The notes beneath the pieces were generated by a model. That model searched no databases. It saw only the letters and a list, made by a program, of their open reading frames with translations, and had not been told where the DNA came from. Below are positions 12,301-27,300 of a stretch of 64,000 bases of DNA, piece after piece; position 1 is the first letter of the stretch, and each line of letters begins with the position of its first letter. The position numbers and the translations under genes are program-made. Source of the stretch: Chalara sp. BL73 (Eukaryota > Ascomycota > Leotiomycetes > Helotiales); contig CAKJVC010000179.1 in assembly GCA_918026815.1 (NCBI GenBank), forward strand, positions 62,001 to 126,000, written 5' to 3'.

Positions 12301-15300
12301 TTCCATCTCTAAGGAAGGTAGCTCTTGGTGGTGAGCCATTTACTAGAGAGAATGCAACTACTTGGGGTGACAAACTGTCTTTGCTTGTCAATGTGTTTGG
12401 GCCATCGGAGACCTCTAACTGGGTGTCTTATAATATTGTTAACTCAAACACTTTGAAGCCTGCGAATATTGGTCCCGGCGTCCATGTTAATGCTTGGCTT
12501 GTTGATCCAGACAATAGTAGCCAGCTTGCACCGATCGGCTGTGTAGGTGAACTTTTTGTTGAAGGCCCAATCCTTGCACGTGGATACATCAACAATCCTA
12601 TTAAAACCGAGGAAGCCTTCGTTACAAATCCTCCGTGGATAGAGAACTCCAACACATCCCAACGACGAATGTATCGGACAGGCGACCTTGTTAGTTATAA
12701 TTCAGATGGTACTTTGAACTATGTCGGCCGCAAAGACTTTCAAATCAAGATTCGAGGGCAACGCCTGGAACTTGGGGAAGTTGAGCACCATTTGACAGAA
12801 GCAGAAGATGTGAAATACAGTCTGGCCACTCTACCCAAGTCTGGGCCATGCGAAAGTCGCCTCGTAGGAGTACTTGTTCTTCACGAATTTTCCGACGCTA
12901 GCAAAGATTGTACTCCATTGAAAATAATTTCTCATGCTTATAAGCAGCGTGCGGCGAAAAAAATATCTGCCATTTGTGATCATATAGCTAGTAAACTACC
13001 TGCTTGGATGGTGCCTACTATATGGTTTGTCGTTGAGGATTTTCCAGTATCCGCCTCTGGAAAACTAGATAGAGGAACAGTGAGAAACTGGGTCAGAGAT
13101 ATGAGCGCTGAGACGTTCGAAACAACTTCTAAGCTCTTCATTGATAAATATATTACAGCACCAACGACCGAAGCAGAAAAAAAGCTTCAGAAGCTGTGGA
13201 GAGATGTGCTTGAAAACGTTGCACTAGAAAATATCGGGGTCGACAGTTCTTTCTTGCGACTGGGAGGCGATTCTATCAGTGCTATGAAACTTGTCGCCCA
13301 AGCTCGGAAATACCAGTGGACCCTCAGTGTCGGTGATATCTTCCGTCACTCGACTCTAGGTGCCATGGCGTCATTTATAGCAACCGGGCCATCAGGTTCG
13401 GTGAGGGCTAAGGATAGAAGGGTGCCATTTTCTCTGGTGCAGCATACTTCTGGTCTCGAATCATTACGCCATGAGGCTGCTGCTCAGTGCGGGGTCCAGC
13501 TTGATCAAATTGAGAATATGTATCCTTCAACTGCCCTTCAGGAGGGTCTCATTGCTCTCTCTACCAAACAAACAGGAGCCTATGTGGCGCAGCATATATT
13601 TGCCTTGCCAGCGCATCTGGATATCAATAGATTCATATCTGCATGGAACCGACTTGATTTGATGTATCCAATCCTTCGAACCCGGCTTGTTACCACAAAA
13701 TCTTCTGGTACTCTTCAGGTGGCGATCAACGAGTCAATCAAATGGCATAGACCAGAACCGCAAATTCAAACGACTAGTTCCTATCTTGACAAGGACAAGA
13801 CAGTCCCTATGACTTTTGGATCACGCCTCACCCGTTTCGCAATTGTTGAGAACCATTTTATAATGACAGCTCATCATGCTGTATATGATGGATGGTCTTT
13901 GCCGGCTCTCTTTGAGGACGCTATAAGTTTGTATCAAGGGAAGGAGCCAAGGGCTCGAGAGCCTTTTGAAACATTTATCAAGTATCTTGGAGGCTTGGAC
14001 AAGACGCCCTCTAATGCTTACTGGGATTCACAACTTTCGGGCGTGGGAGTTACTCCATTTCCAAAGCTCCCTTCTCCGAATTACCAGTGCCGTGGCAATA
14101 AGTCGCTTTCTCGCGAGATACCTATTGTGAGAAGTGTTTCCGGCATCACAGCATCTACACTTATTCGAGCAGCATGGGCTTTGCTGGTTGCGCGCTATAC
14201 CAGCGAGACCGAAGCAGTATTCGGTGCGACCATCTCAGGCCGAAGCGCGCCAGTACCTGGTATTGATAGTATGATTGGACCGACCATTGCGACAGTTCCA
14301 CTTAGGATTAAGGTAGACCCAAGTCTATCGCTATCAGAATTTCTAGTCAGAGTTCAACAGCAGTCTATTGATATGATTCCGTTTGAACAGGCGGGTCTAC
14401 AAGAGATTGGCCACCTAAGTCCGGAAGCACGAGCTGCTTGCCAATTTAATAACCGTCTCATTATCCAACCTCAGGCAGAAGGCGAAAATGAGCTACAAGC
14501 CTTAGGACTGGAGAGAATTGATCAAAACGACATTGAAAGTTTCGATACACACGCCTTGACCTTGAATTGTATCCTACTTGAGAACAGAGTTCGAGCCGAA
14601 GCTATTTTTGATAATAGTGTGATAGATACTCAACAAATAGCTCGAATTTTGAATCAGCTCGAAGATATTATTGGCAAAATACAAGTTGAGAGCAACGACA
14701 CTATTGGTAGCATAGTAAAAATCACGGCTCAAGATATAGAGCAGATAAGCAACTGGAACACAAGTTTACCAGAAACCGTTGATGCGTGTCTTCATGATCT
14801 AATCGATCAGAAAGTACTCGAACAGCCAGATGCAGAGGCAGTGTGTTCATGGGATGGAACATTTAGCTATAGCGAAGTCCAGAGTCTTTCAACAAAGTTG
14901 GCTCACCATCTTTCCAGTCGTGGGATTTCTCCGGAATCATTTGTTCCTTTCTGTTTCGAAAAGACGAAATGGACAGTTGTAACCATCTTGGCTATAATGA
15001 AAAGCGGAGGAGTTTGTGTTCCATTAGATCCTGGTCACCCACAGCAACGGCACGAGGACATCATCAGTCAAGTGAATGCCAAACTGGTCATCATATCGCG
15101 TAAGCTGGTCAAGCAATGTCCCTGGCTTGCTCCCAGAGCAGTTATTGTGGACGATTCAGTCTCCCAGCTCCCAATTCCCAATCGAAAATTGCCTACTGTC
15201 AAACCTGAGAATGCTGTTTATGTAATATTTACGTCGGGAAGTACAGGGACTCCCAAGGGCGTAGTTTGGGAGCACAGAGGCTTAGCATCTAGTTGCAAAG

Positions 15301-18300
15301 CGCATGCGGTGGGACTCAACTTTATCGGTCGGTCACGATTTCTCCAATTTGCGGCACACGTGTTCGATGTCAGTGTATCTGAGATGATTACTGTGTTACT
15401 TCAAGGCGGTTGTATCTGTGTACCTTCGGAAGAAGAGCGCTTAGGAGATATTGCATCTTTTATACGGGAAATGAGAGTGGACTGGGCATTCCTCACGCCG
15501 ACTCTTGCACGGCTTATTAAACCACAAGATGTGCCAGGCCTCAAGACACTTGTTCTCGGAGGTGAGTCGATAGGTCAGGACAATGTTGTTCGCTGGGGCC
15601 GAAATCTACAGTTGATAATCACATACGGCCCAGCTGAATCCTGTATCTACTGTTCATCGAACGAGGTAACTGAAACTGGAAGAGCGGAAACCATCGGCCG
15701 AGCATTTGGATCCAATCTATGGATATCAGATAGCGAAGACCCTTCCAAACTTGCCCCTATAGGAACCGTTGGAGAAATTCTTGTTGAGGGTCCAATCTTG
15801 GCACGAGGTTATTTGAACGACAACGAAAAAACAAATGCTTCTTTTGTAGTCGAGCTCCCATGGTCTCGAACAAATAATATCGACCTAAAGCGACGGTTTT
15901 ATCGGACGGGAGACTTAGGGAGATACAATAGAAATGGTGTTATCGACTTCGTTGGACGGAAAGACGGACAAGTTAAAGTGCGAGGTCAACGTCTCGAAAT
16001 GAACGAAGTTGAACATAAGTTGTCCCGGATCGATGAAGTCAAGCATGTAGTCGTGGCTTTCCCCAACGCTGGACCATATCAAAAGAAGCTTGTTGCTACT
16101 GTGGAATTGCGCCATGAAATGGCAATTGCAAACGACTCTGTTCTAACGCTTTTCCCGGCCTCCAGAAAGGACCAAACTGTGTCAATGATTTCTAAAGTGC
16201 GAAAAGATGTATGGCAAATGCTACCTGAGTACATGATACCAACTATATGGATCCCTCTCCTCAACATTCCCAAAAATACGTCGGGAAAGGTAAACAGGTT
16301 CTCCGTAAAGGAATGGATATCCAATTTGAATGACGAAACATCAGCGCTTATATCTGAGTTGTCGATAGAGAAGGATTTTACGCAACCAAGAACGCCAATG
16401 GAAAGGGAGTTACAACAGATCTGGGGAGATATTCTTAACCTCCCCTTAAATCGAATTGGAATTGATATGCCTTTCCTTAGGCTTGGGGGTGATTCCATTA
16501 GTGCTATGCAAGTCATGGCAAAGTGTCATGCCAACAATATCGCCATCACAACCCAGCATATCCTTCGACATCAAACAATTGAGAAACTGGCTCTAGAGGC
16601 AAAGCTCATTAAGCTTGACGATCTACCCACTGCCATAAAGGAGGACGGAGCACCATTTAAACTCTCCCCTATTCAACAGCTTCATGTTGACCGTGCGCCT
16701 GATGAAGACAAGTTTTCCCAGAGCTTTTTGCTCAAGATAAACCAGGAAGTGTCCTCACAGTCTCTCTACAATGCGATGGAAGTACTCGTCGAGAGACATT
16801 CGATGCTTCGAGCTCGATTCACCCAATCTATAGAGGGGACCTGGGCTCAGCAAATCATCCCGTACACTCGCGGTCTCTTCTCGTATAGTACTTCTGAGAT
16901 TCAGGATACAAGTGTGGGGGAGCTAGAACAGTCGATTGCTACAACCCAAGAACGTTTGGATATCTGCAACGGTTTGGTATTCGCCACACATCTCTTCACT
17001 ACTCATCCAGGCGACCTTATTCTCCTACTCACCGCCCATCATCTCGTTATCGATTTGGTTTCTTGGAGGGTTCTTCTGTCAGAACTTGAAGAGCTCATTC
17101 GCCATGGACGTATCTCGACAGCAGCGCCGCTTTCCTTCCAAGCTTGGAGCCGTATGGAAGCCAACTACACCTCCGAGTCTCTTATACCTGTTTTGCCGTT
17201 TGATGTTCCTCGAGCTGACTACGATTATTGGGGCATGGCCAGCAGTCCCAACCGAACTTGCGATACAACTATTTCGGCCTTTTCAATTCCTGAAGAAATG
17301 ACCCTGAAGCTTTCAGAGTGTAATGAAGTATTGAATACGGAATTGCTGGAGCTCTTGATATCTGCTGTCACCTACTCCTTTGCACAGACATTCCCAGATC
17401 GGACGATTCCTCCTGTTTTTACTGAAGGGCATGGCCGAGAGCCTTGGGATTCAGCAATAGATCTCTCACGAACGGTCGGCTGGTTTACAACAATGTACCC
17501 AGTATTTGTCCCTACTCAAACCAGCCTAATCGATACCATTCGCCAAGTGAAGGATGTACGAAGAAGCGTCCCTTATAATGGAAGACCATACTTTGCATCA
17601 CGCGTTCATAATGCTCAAGGCAAAGAAAGTTTCGGCCACCATTTTCCTTTCGAGATTTTACTTAACTATTCTGGGGCTTATCAGCAACTGGAGCGTGAGG
17701 ATGCACTTTTCAGCTTCCTGGAATCGGATGCCCTATCTCTCGACTCATCCCAAATGAAGCGGTTTGAGTTATTCGACATTGAAGTCAGCTTGCATAAAGG
17801 AGCCCTTCAGTTCATGTTCTCTTACAGTACCAAGATGAAACATCAAGAACGAATTGGTCAATGGGTCAACAGCTGTTATGCAACCTTGACAAAGATTGCA
17901 ACTGAGTTACCCTCAGTGAGCCTCGGTTTAGCGCTGAGCGACTTCCCGCTTATTTCAATGACATACTCCGATATCGATAAGCTGACAAATATATTGCTGC
18001 CGGCTGCCGGCATTAGAGCAGAAGACATTGAAGACATCTATCCCTGTACCACGATGCAAGAGGGTATCTTGGTTGCCCAGATTAAAGAACCCGAAAAATA
18101 TAACGTCCAGTCCATCTTCCGTATCTCACCAGGGCAAGGTCACCGAGCCAGCATTGACGTCCCAAGATTTCAGAGCTCCTGGCAATCCGTCATAAAACGC
18201 CATGCGATTCTCCGAACAGTGTTCGTTGAGGGACTTTCTGGTGACGGATTGTTTCAACAAGTGGTGCTTAAAACATATAATGCTGATATATTCAACCTCG

Positions 18301-21300
18301 AATGCGACACTGAAAAAGATGCTATGCGGCTTCTAGCGGAGTATCCTTTATGTACTTACAGCGAGCTCCAGCCACCCTACCGCCTTGGAATCTGTAAGGT
18401 GCAATCTGGAGCTGTCTATTGTAGGCTAGAAATTAGCCATGTTCTTAACGACGCCATGTCTTCTCAGGCAATATACAGAGATCTTGCGCAGCTTTATAAT
18501 GGATACGATTTGAGTGACACGGCACCATCGTACAAGGAATATGTTTCCTATTGCATCAGCAATCCAATAAGCGCTTCAGATGATTATTGGTCGAGCTATC
18601 TTCGTGGTGTCAAGCCATGCCATCTTCCTCTGCTAGAAGTGCACTTGAGCAACGAACGAAAAGCGCTTACAGTGAATGCCGAGTTCTCGGCATTTGACAC
18701 TTCGCTATTGCGCAAATTTTGTATTGATGCTGGGTTGACTCCTGCCAACGTCTTTCAGGCTGCGTGGGCTATGGTTCTGCGCACATATACCGGTGAAGAT
18801 GACGTCTGCTTCGGCTATGTTTCCTCGGGAAGAGAACTCCCCATAGCAAATATACAGGACATAGTTGGTCCTTTGATTAACATGCTTGTATGTCGTTCTA
18901 ATCTGCCCAAGGAGAAACCTATTCTTGAGGTCATTGAGCAGATGCAAGAGGATCATATTTCCAGTCTATCTCATCAACGGTCCTCGCTCGCAAAGATCCA
19001 AAATACACTACAAGTTTCCAAGGAAGGCTTGTTTAATTCCGCTATGTCGGTGCAGAAAGTTACACCGACCCCGATCACGAATCCGAATGAGGCTTCTATA
19101 GAACAGGTTGGGGGTTACGACCCTACCGAAGTAAGTATCTCTGGGTCTTTGATTCACCAACATACCTTTAATACCACTTCTTCGTCGATACAGTATCTTA
19201 CAAGTCTTTAGTTTGACATTATGGTGAACGTAGCCGATTTCCCTACGTGTTTAGACATATCAATGAATTACCTGAGTCATAGATTGTCGGAAATGCAGGC
19301 TCAGCGCATTATAAATACTTTTGCAAAAATTATTTCTTCAGTCGTGTCGACCCCGAGCCAGAAAATTGGCAATATTGACCCTCTCAGTGATTTTGACAAG
19401 TCTCAAATCAACAGTTGGCATCAACAATTGTCAAAACCGCCGGTCGTTGAGGAATGCATTCACGAAGCCTTTGCAGAGCGGGCCAAGCTCCATCCAGACG
19501 CACCAGCAATAGCCTCATGGGATGGCGAACTTACTTATTCACAGCTGGATGACTTGTCAACACGTTTAGGGCATCACCTTGCTAGTATTGGTGTTAAGCC
19601 AGAAACTATTGTACCACTATTATTCGAAAAGTCGACTTTGGTGGTTGTTTCAATTCTAGCCGTTCTCAAAGCTGGAGGATCCTGTGTAACGCTTGATATA
19701 CTTCTTCCCCCCCAACGCATACGGGGCATCATACAAGTAACTAAAACTCGAGTTATGCTTACTTCAGCTGCTCAGCAAAACCTGGTCACGGATCTGGCTG
19801 AAAGTGTTGAAAGTGTTGTAATCGATCACGATTTCATTCGCTCACTCCCACTACCAGCTGGCAATGCTGATATTAGCCCCGTATGCTCGTCTATCCGACC
19901 CGATACTTTGGCGTTTGTTGTCTTCACATCTGGCTCCACTGGTACTCCAAAAGGCGTCATGTTAGAACATAAGACCGTGTGCGTTAGCGCTCGAATCCAT
20001 GCGGATGTTGAGCACGCAGGGCCTGAGGCAAGGTATCTGCAATTTTCCGCCTTCTCCTTCGATGTTTATATATCCGACATTTTTGTACCGCTATTATGTG
20101 GCGGTTGTGTTTGTATTCCTACAGAAGAGGAGCGGAGATCGGATCTGGCTGCTACAATCACTCGTCTCAACGTGACACACGCTACCCTGACTCCGACAAT
20201 TGGAGCATTCTTTACACCAAAAGACGTCCCAACATTAAAAACGCTAAACCTTGGTGGAGAGGCTTTGACCAAAGAAAATATAGCCACCTGGGCCAAACAT
20301 GTTCACCTGCTCAATGTGTATGGTCCTTCAGAGACGTCTAACTATGTTAGCACATCAATTACCGACATAGCCCAGCCTGCCAATCTTGGACGCGCAGATG
20401 GACTTAATGTATGGCTAGTCGACATTTACAATAGCAACAGGTTAGCTCCAATCGGTTGTATTGGTGAGCTTTATGTCGAAGGTCCAACTTTATCCAGAGG
20501 TTACCTTAACGACCCTGCCAAGACCGAGGAATCCTTTATAGTAAACCCGCCGTGGATAGACAGCACTTGGGAAGATGCAATTAAACCAGGACGTGTATAT
20601 CGAACTGGAGACATTGTACGATACAACTCAGAAGGCACCTTCGTCTATGTTGGCCGCAAAGACTCCCAGATTAAAATCCGTGGCCAACGATTGGAAATAG
20701 GAGAAATTGAGCATCATTTGCTGAACATAAAGAATGTTAAAAACGGATTTATCGATTATCCTAAATCTGGACCTTGTTCCAATAAGCTTGTGGCCGTCAT
20801 TACTGTTCACGGAGTGTCGCACACCAATGACAATTCAGTATTAAGTATCGTTTCATCCATGTACACTGGCGGAGTTTCGAGGATTATATCGGAAATCCAT
20901 AATTCGTTGAGTGATAAGCTTTCGGCATGGATGATGCCAAACGTCTGGATTGTAATTGAAGAAATGCCAGTATCTGCCTCTCTAAAACTAGATAGAAGTA
21001 GACTGAGGAACTGGCTTGCCCAAATGAGCGACCAAACATACGACCAAATATCGCAGCTCTCGATAGACACGTTAGTCATAGCACCAACAACTATTTTGGA
21101 GAAGCAGATTCAAGAAATCTGGTCCGAAGTTCTTAACATCTCCGAGGATAAAATTGGCGTCCAGAAATCATTTCTTCGACTTGGCGGGGATTCTATTACT
21201 GCGATGCAGGTTATAGCAAAATGCCGGACGATAAATATTGTCATCTCAGTGCCTGACATCTTGCGCAATCTTACTATCTCCCAATTGGCCGTTCGAGCAC

Positions 21301-24300
21301 AGTCTGTCAAGGTCAGTAAGCTCGAAGTCAAAGAAGAATATGACGCAGAGTTCCAGCTGTCTCCAATTCAGATCTTGCACCTAAATCGCGGGTCTGGTGG
21401 TGACAAATTCTCCCAGAGCATCTTACTTAGAGTAAAAGAAGATATCTCATCTCAGTATCTTCAGGAAGCTCTTGAGATTTTGGTGGAACGTCACTCTATG
21501 CTGCGCGCAGCATTTACCAAGTCTCCCAGCGGAGAATGGAGTCAAAAGATTAAAGCGTATGCGCCTGGTCTATTCTTCTACGGCTGTTCAGAAGCGCTGG
21601 ATTCTAAAGATCTTGGCCCTCTCATTAATGAAACCAAAGAGAGTTTAGATTTTTGTGGAGGTCATGTGTTCGCGGCCCATCTTTTCAATACTTTGTCGGA
21701 TGGTCCTATTCTTTTCCTAGCCGCACACCATCTTGTTATGGACTTAGTCTCATGGCGAATAATTCTTTCGGATTTAGAGGAAAGTTTGCGCCAGGGACGA
21801 ATTTCAGCACCGAGACCACTTCCCTTCCAAACTTGGAGTCGGATGCAGCTTCAACACGCTGAATCTATTCGCCCTGCTGATAGTTTGCCATTTCAAGTCC
21901 CTACGCCGAACTATGCATACTGGGGTATGGCGGATCGTCCTAACTTGGTTTGTGATACAATCTGCAAGACATTTTCAATCAACCCAGAAACGACATCAGC
22001 GCTTGTGGATGAGTGTAATAGGCCTATGAGAACCAACCTTATAGAGCTCCTGCTCTCTGCAATCTCTTTTTCCTTTGCACGAGTATTCGTAGACCGTACG
22101 GCCCCAGCCATTTACAATGAAGGACATGGCCGAGAGCCTTGGGATAGTTCTATCGATCTCTCAAGAACAGTCGGGTGGTTTACAACTATGTACCCTGTTG
22201 TTGTGCCAACAAAAAACACAATCGGCGACACCATCAAAACGACAAAAGATATTCGACGAACGATACCAAGCAATGGGTGGACCTATTTCACATCCCATCT
22301 GCTTACGTCAGAAGGAAGGGATATGCTCGCTAACCAGTTCCCCTTCGAAGTCTTGCTAAACTATTCTGGTTCTTTTCAACAACTAGAACGTAGTGAGGGC
22401 CTTTTCACTCCGCTATCAGACGAGGTCTCTGGTCCTAGAGATTCACCTCAAATGTCGCGTTTTGAGCTGTTTGGAATCGAAGCGGCCATAGACAAAGGTT
22501 CCCTGCGATTTGATTTCAATTATAATATTCATATGAAGCACCAAGATCGCATTCAAGAATGGATCAAACAGATAAAGATTGTTTTGCAGCAAATGGCTAC
22601 AGAGCTGGTTTCCATGGAGCCGGAGCTCACATTAACAGATTTTCAACTTCTGCCATCTATAAGCTATGCCGATATTCACAAGCTGACGACAGAAATATTG
22701 CCGCAGATTGGTATCCGAGATATACAGGATATTGAGGACATATACCCTTGTACTCCCATTCAGGAAGGCATGCTGGTAGCTCAAATAAAGGAACCCCAGA
22801 ATTATAACGTCCAAAACATTTCTCACGTTTTGCCAGCACCAGGGGAACAAAGAATAAATGTAGAGAGGCTTCAAAATGCATGGCAAGCGGTTGTCAATCG
22901 TCACGCCATTCTTCGAACGATCTTTGTGGAGGGTGTTTCTAGCACTGACGGCCTATTTCAACAGATTGTCCTTAAGTCATCCAAAGCTGCATTCTTCCAC
23001 TTGGAATGCAGCAATGAGCAAGACGCCCTCAGGCTACTTCAAGGGTATGACTCAATAGATTTCACAGAACTTCGACCTTCTCATCGTTTTGGAATTTGTG
23101 AAGTAACATCGTCTGGTGATGTGTATTTCAGATTAGAGATCAGCCATGCTCTGATTGATGCATTTTCGACGCCAATCATAATGACGGAACTCGCGCAGGC
23201 CTATGCAAACACGCTACCAAATAGTCAAGGGCCATTATACGCTGACTATGTTTCATACATTCAATCTCAACCCCTGAATGAATCTCTCGAATTCTGGAAA
23301 AATAAACTTGCTGGCCTCACACCATCCCACTTTCCGGTTCTTGATGGGAGCGAAAGCCAGCAAGTCTCACGAATTGAGACGAAAGATGTTCAAATCCCCT
23401 TTGTTGATGTTGCAACAATTCATGCTTTCTGCGAGGAGAATTCTATTACACCATCAACGCTCCTTCAGTTTGTCTGGTCTTTCGTACTGAAGACTTACAC
23501 TCAAAAGGAGTCAGTTTGTTTTGGATATCTATCCGCAGGCCGAGATTTACCAGTTCATGGCATCGAGAATGCTGTGGGACCATTCATTAACATGCTTGTT
23601 TCTCATACTAATTTTATCGGTGATGATTCGGTCATGAGTGTATTACGAAATATTCATTCCAATTTTGTGGACAGCCTGCCTCACCAGATCTGCTCTCTAG
23701 CATCAATACAACACGAACTGAACCCAGATGGCTCCACTCTATTCAACACGGCAATGTCGATTCAGAGGAGAAGTGATTCAGCATCTGGTAGTATGGACAA
23801 CTCTAGCATTCAGGTCAAGGCTCTTGATGGACAAGATCCCAACGAAGTAGGTTTTCTCTAATTAGAACTCGCAGAACTCACTAGTGACTTGTATCTAGTA
23901 TGACATCGTTGTAGCAGTCTATGATTCCGAAGAAGCTCTCGATATTTCAATCCTCTACACCGATTACCTGACTGAAGCTGCAGCTACGAGGATTGCCCAC
24001 ACATTTTCCAAGGTTTTATCTTCCGTAACTGCAAGCCCAAACCAGATGATCAAGGACTTGGACCCTCTAAGCGCCTACGATATATCACGGATTCAAAACT
24101 GGCGTTATCCCTATCCTGAAGGCAATCGACGATGTCTCCATGAAGCTTTTACCGCGCAGGCACTAGCTCGCCCGAAGGACATCGCTATATCATCGTGGGA
24201 TGGGGAACTAACGTACGCTGAGCTTGACGATCTCTCGAACAGATTTGGATACTACTTGGCCATTTCTAAGGGGATTAAACCTGAAGTTATTGTCCCTCTC

Positions 24301-27300
24301 TGCTTTGACAAATCCATTTGGTCTGTCGTTTCAATGCTCTCCGTTCTTAAAGCAGGTGGAGCTTGTGTGAATCTGGACGTCTCACATCCTCTCAGCCGAA
24401 TGCAGAATATAATTCTCGAAGTGAATGCGCATGTTATGTTAGCTGGGCCAACTCACCATGCCAAATTTAGCGGCTTTGTTGATACCGTTATTGCAGTAGA
24501 CAAAGCCTTTGTCTATTCACTTGCAACGTATAATGGTCCCAGTTCACTAGCTGTTAAATCAAATAACTTAGCTTTTGTTGTATTCACGTCTGGATCATCG
24601 GGGAAGCCGAAGGGAATCATGTTGGAGCATCAAACAGTTAACTTCAGTTGTCGCGGCTATAGAGAAGTTCTCGACGTTAACCCAGATTCTCGCCTCTTCC
24701 AATTTTCGGCATACGCTTTCGATGTACATATCACAGAGATCTTCATGCCTCTTATTTATGGAGCTTGTTTGTGTATGCCATCTGAGTTCGAAAGAAAGGA
24801 CCAGTTAGGAGCCGCGATCCATCGATTCAAGTCAACCCACATATTCTTGACGCCGACTGTGGCTACAGTTTTAGAGCCGAAGGAAGTACCAACACTCAAA
24901 AAAATGCTTCTTGGGGGTGAGGCACTTTCAAAGGAAAATCTATTGGTGTGGGCAGATAAACTCGACCTCTTTAGTGTCTATGGACCTTCCGAGACGTCAA
25001 ATTGGGTCTCAACCCATCGAATGGTAACTGCAGAAGAACAGCCTGCTAACCTTGGACGTGGCGTTGATATCGATTCGTGGATTATAGACCCAGAAATTAA
25101 CGAGCGGCTTGTTCCTATTGGTTGTGTCGGTGAGCTCTGTGTTGCTGGCCCTTCATTGTCTCGTGGATACATCAATGATCCTGTCAGGACAGAAGAAGCT
25201 TTTGGTTTTAGTCCACCTTGGGCTATAGGTGCGAATGGTATTAAACATAATCGGGTTTACCGCACTGGTGATCTAGTTCGATATAACTCAGATGGTACTT
25301 ACAGCTATATAGGCCGTCTTGACTCTCAAATAAAGATTCGCGGTCAACGCCTCGAGCTTGCCGAAGTCGAGCATCATCTAGTCGATGCCCCAGGAGTAAA
25401 ATATGGAGTAGCCGCAGCCCCAAAATCAGGACCATGCGCTGGCAGACTTGTGGCTGTTATGACTCTTCACCAGTTTGCGGAGCTAGAGGATCCAAAAGCT
25501 CTACGAGTTGTACCCTCGTCCTTCAAAGAGGAGATATCAAAGGCGACCCTAATAGTATATGATTATACTGCTGAAAAGTTACCTAGTTGGATGGTGCCAA
25601 CAGTATGGATAATAGTCGAGAATCTTCCACTCTCTGCATCAGGAAAGCTAGATCGTAAGACCATCCGAAAGTGGGTTACAGAAATGGACGAGGAAACCTT
25701 CCGACAGGTGTCTCAACAATTTCTTGAAGCCTCGGTCCTACCGCCTACTACACACGAAGAGAAGGAGCTGCAACGCCTGTGGAGCGACATATTGAATATC
25801 AGTCCGGAAAGCATAGGATCCAATAGCTCGTTCTTACGTCTTGGTGGTGACTCTATTGGTGCTATGAAACTAGTAGCCGCCGTTCGTCGCGAAACATCAT
25901 GGTCCCTCACTGTGGCTGATGTGTTCCGTCAATCGACACTCGCCGCTATGGCCGTTGCAGCTACTTCATCTCCTTCACCAATAAGTTCTATCCAGACGAT
26001 AGCACCATATGCCCTAATTCAAGGGTGGTGTGATGATGTTGAGTCTCTATGTAAGTATGCTGCGACACAGTGCGATTCCGTTGAACCAGAGCATATCCAG
26101 GATATCTACCCATCAACCAGCTTACAAGAAGGCCTTCTTGCTCTATCGGCCAAGAAACCTGGAACATATGTTGCAAGATATATATTCTCACTTCCCATAC
26201 ACTTAGATATAGAGAAATTCAAATCGGCATGGAACCATGTCGTCTCTCTCTACCCAATCCTCCGCACTAGGCTAATAGCTACGGAGTCATTCGGTACCCT
26301 CCAGATAGTCACTAATCATCAAATAATCTGGCATGCCGCATTACCAGGAGAGACGCTAGAAGCATATCTGCGGCAAGATAAAGAGAAAAATATGGCATTG
26401 GGGACCGGGCTATGTCGGTTTGCGATTATGGCTGGCCATTTTGTTATCACAGCTCATCACGCAGTGTACGACGGTTGGTCACTGCCAGCTCTAATAGACG
26501 ACGTAACCAAAATCTACCTTGACAAAGCGATACCGGATAGAAAGCCTTTCAACCACTTTATTAACTATCTTAGAGGTATTGAGCAGTCAGCCTCTGATAA
26601 ATACTGGGCTTCTCAACTGGCTGGCGCCAAGTCAGCGGTGTTTCCAAGACTCCCTACTCAAAGCTATCAACCTATTGGTAGCTCTACTATAGTCCATGAA
26701 ATGGATTTAGCTCGAAAAAAGAATAGCAACTTCACGACATCCACGCTCCTTAAAGCTGCCTGGGCTCTAGTTGTAGCTCGCTACACCGATGAGACTGACG
26801 TTACATTTGGCGTAACAGTGTCTGGCCGTAGTGCCCCGGTGGAAGGGATCGATGGCATGATAGGAACAACAATCGCCACTGTTCCTATACGAGTGAAGTT
26901 AGACAATGTAGCTGATCGTTCAGCGGCTCAACTTTTGGAACAAATTCAGCAGCAATCATTTGATATGATTCCATTTGAACAGGTGGGGTTACAGGAGATA
27001 GGAAAACTTAGCCCAGAAGCGCGAGCAGCGTGCCGTTTCCAAAATCGGTTAATCGTACAACCCCAGGGAGCAGGTGATACTCAATTCAAGACCTTGGAGA
27101 TAGAGAGCGTCGATGAGGATGGCGAGAATTTCCATACCTATGCCATCACTTTGGACTGTATTCTTCTTGAGACAGGTGTTAGCGTCACGGCTGTCTTTGA
27201 TGAATCAGTCGTAGACGCTCAGCAGATGACAAGAATCCTTCATCTGTATGAAAATATTATTAGGGAGCTTGAAAAAGACGATGCTACAATTGACAATATC

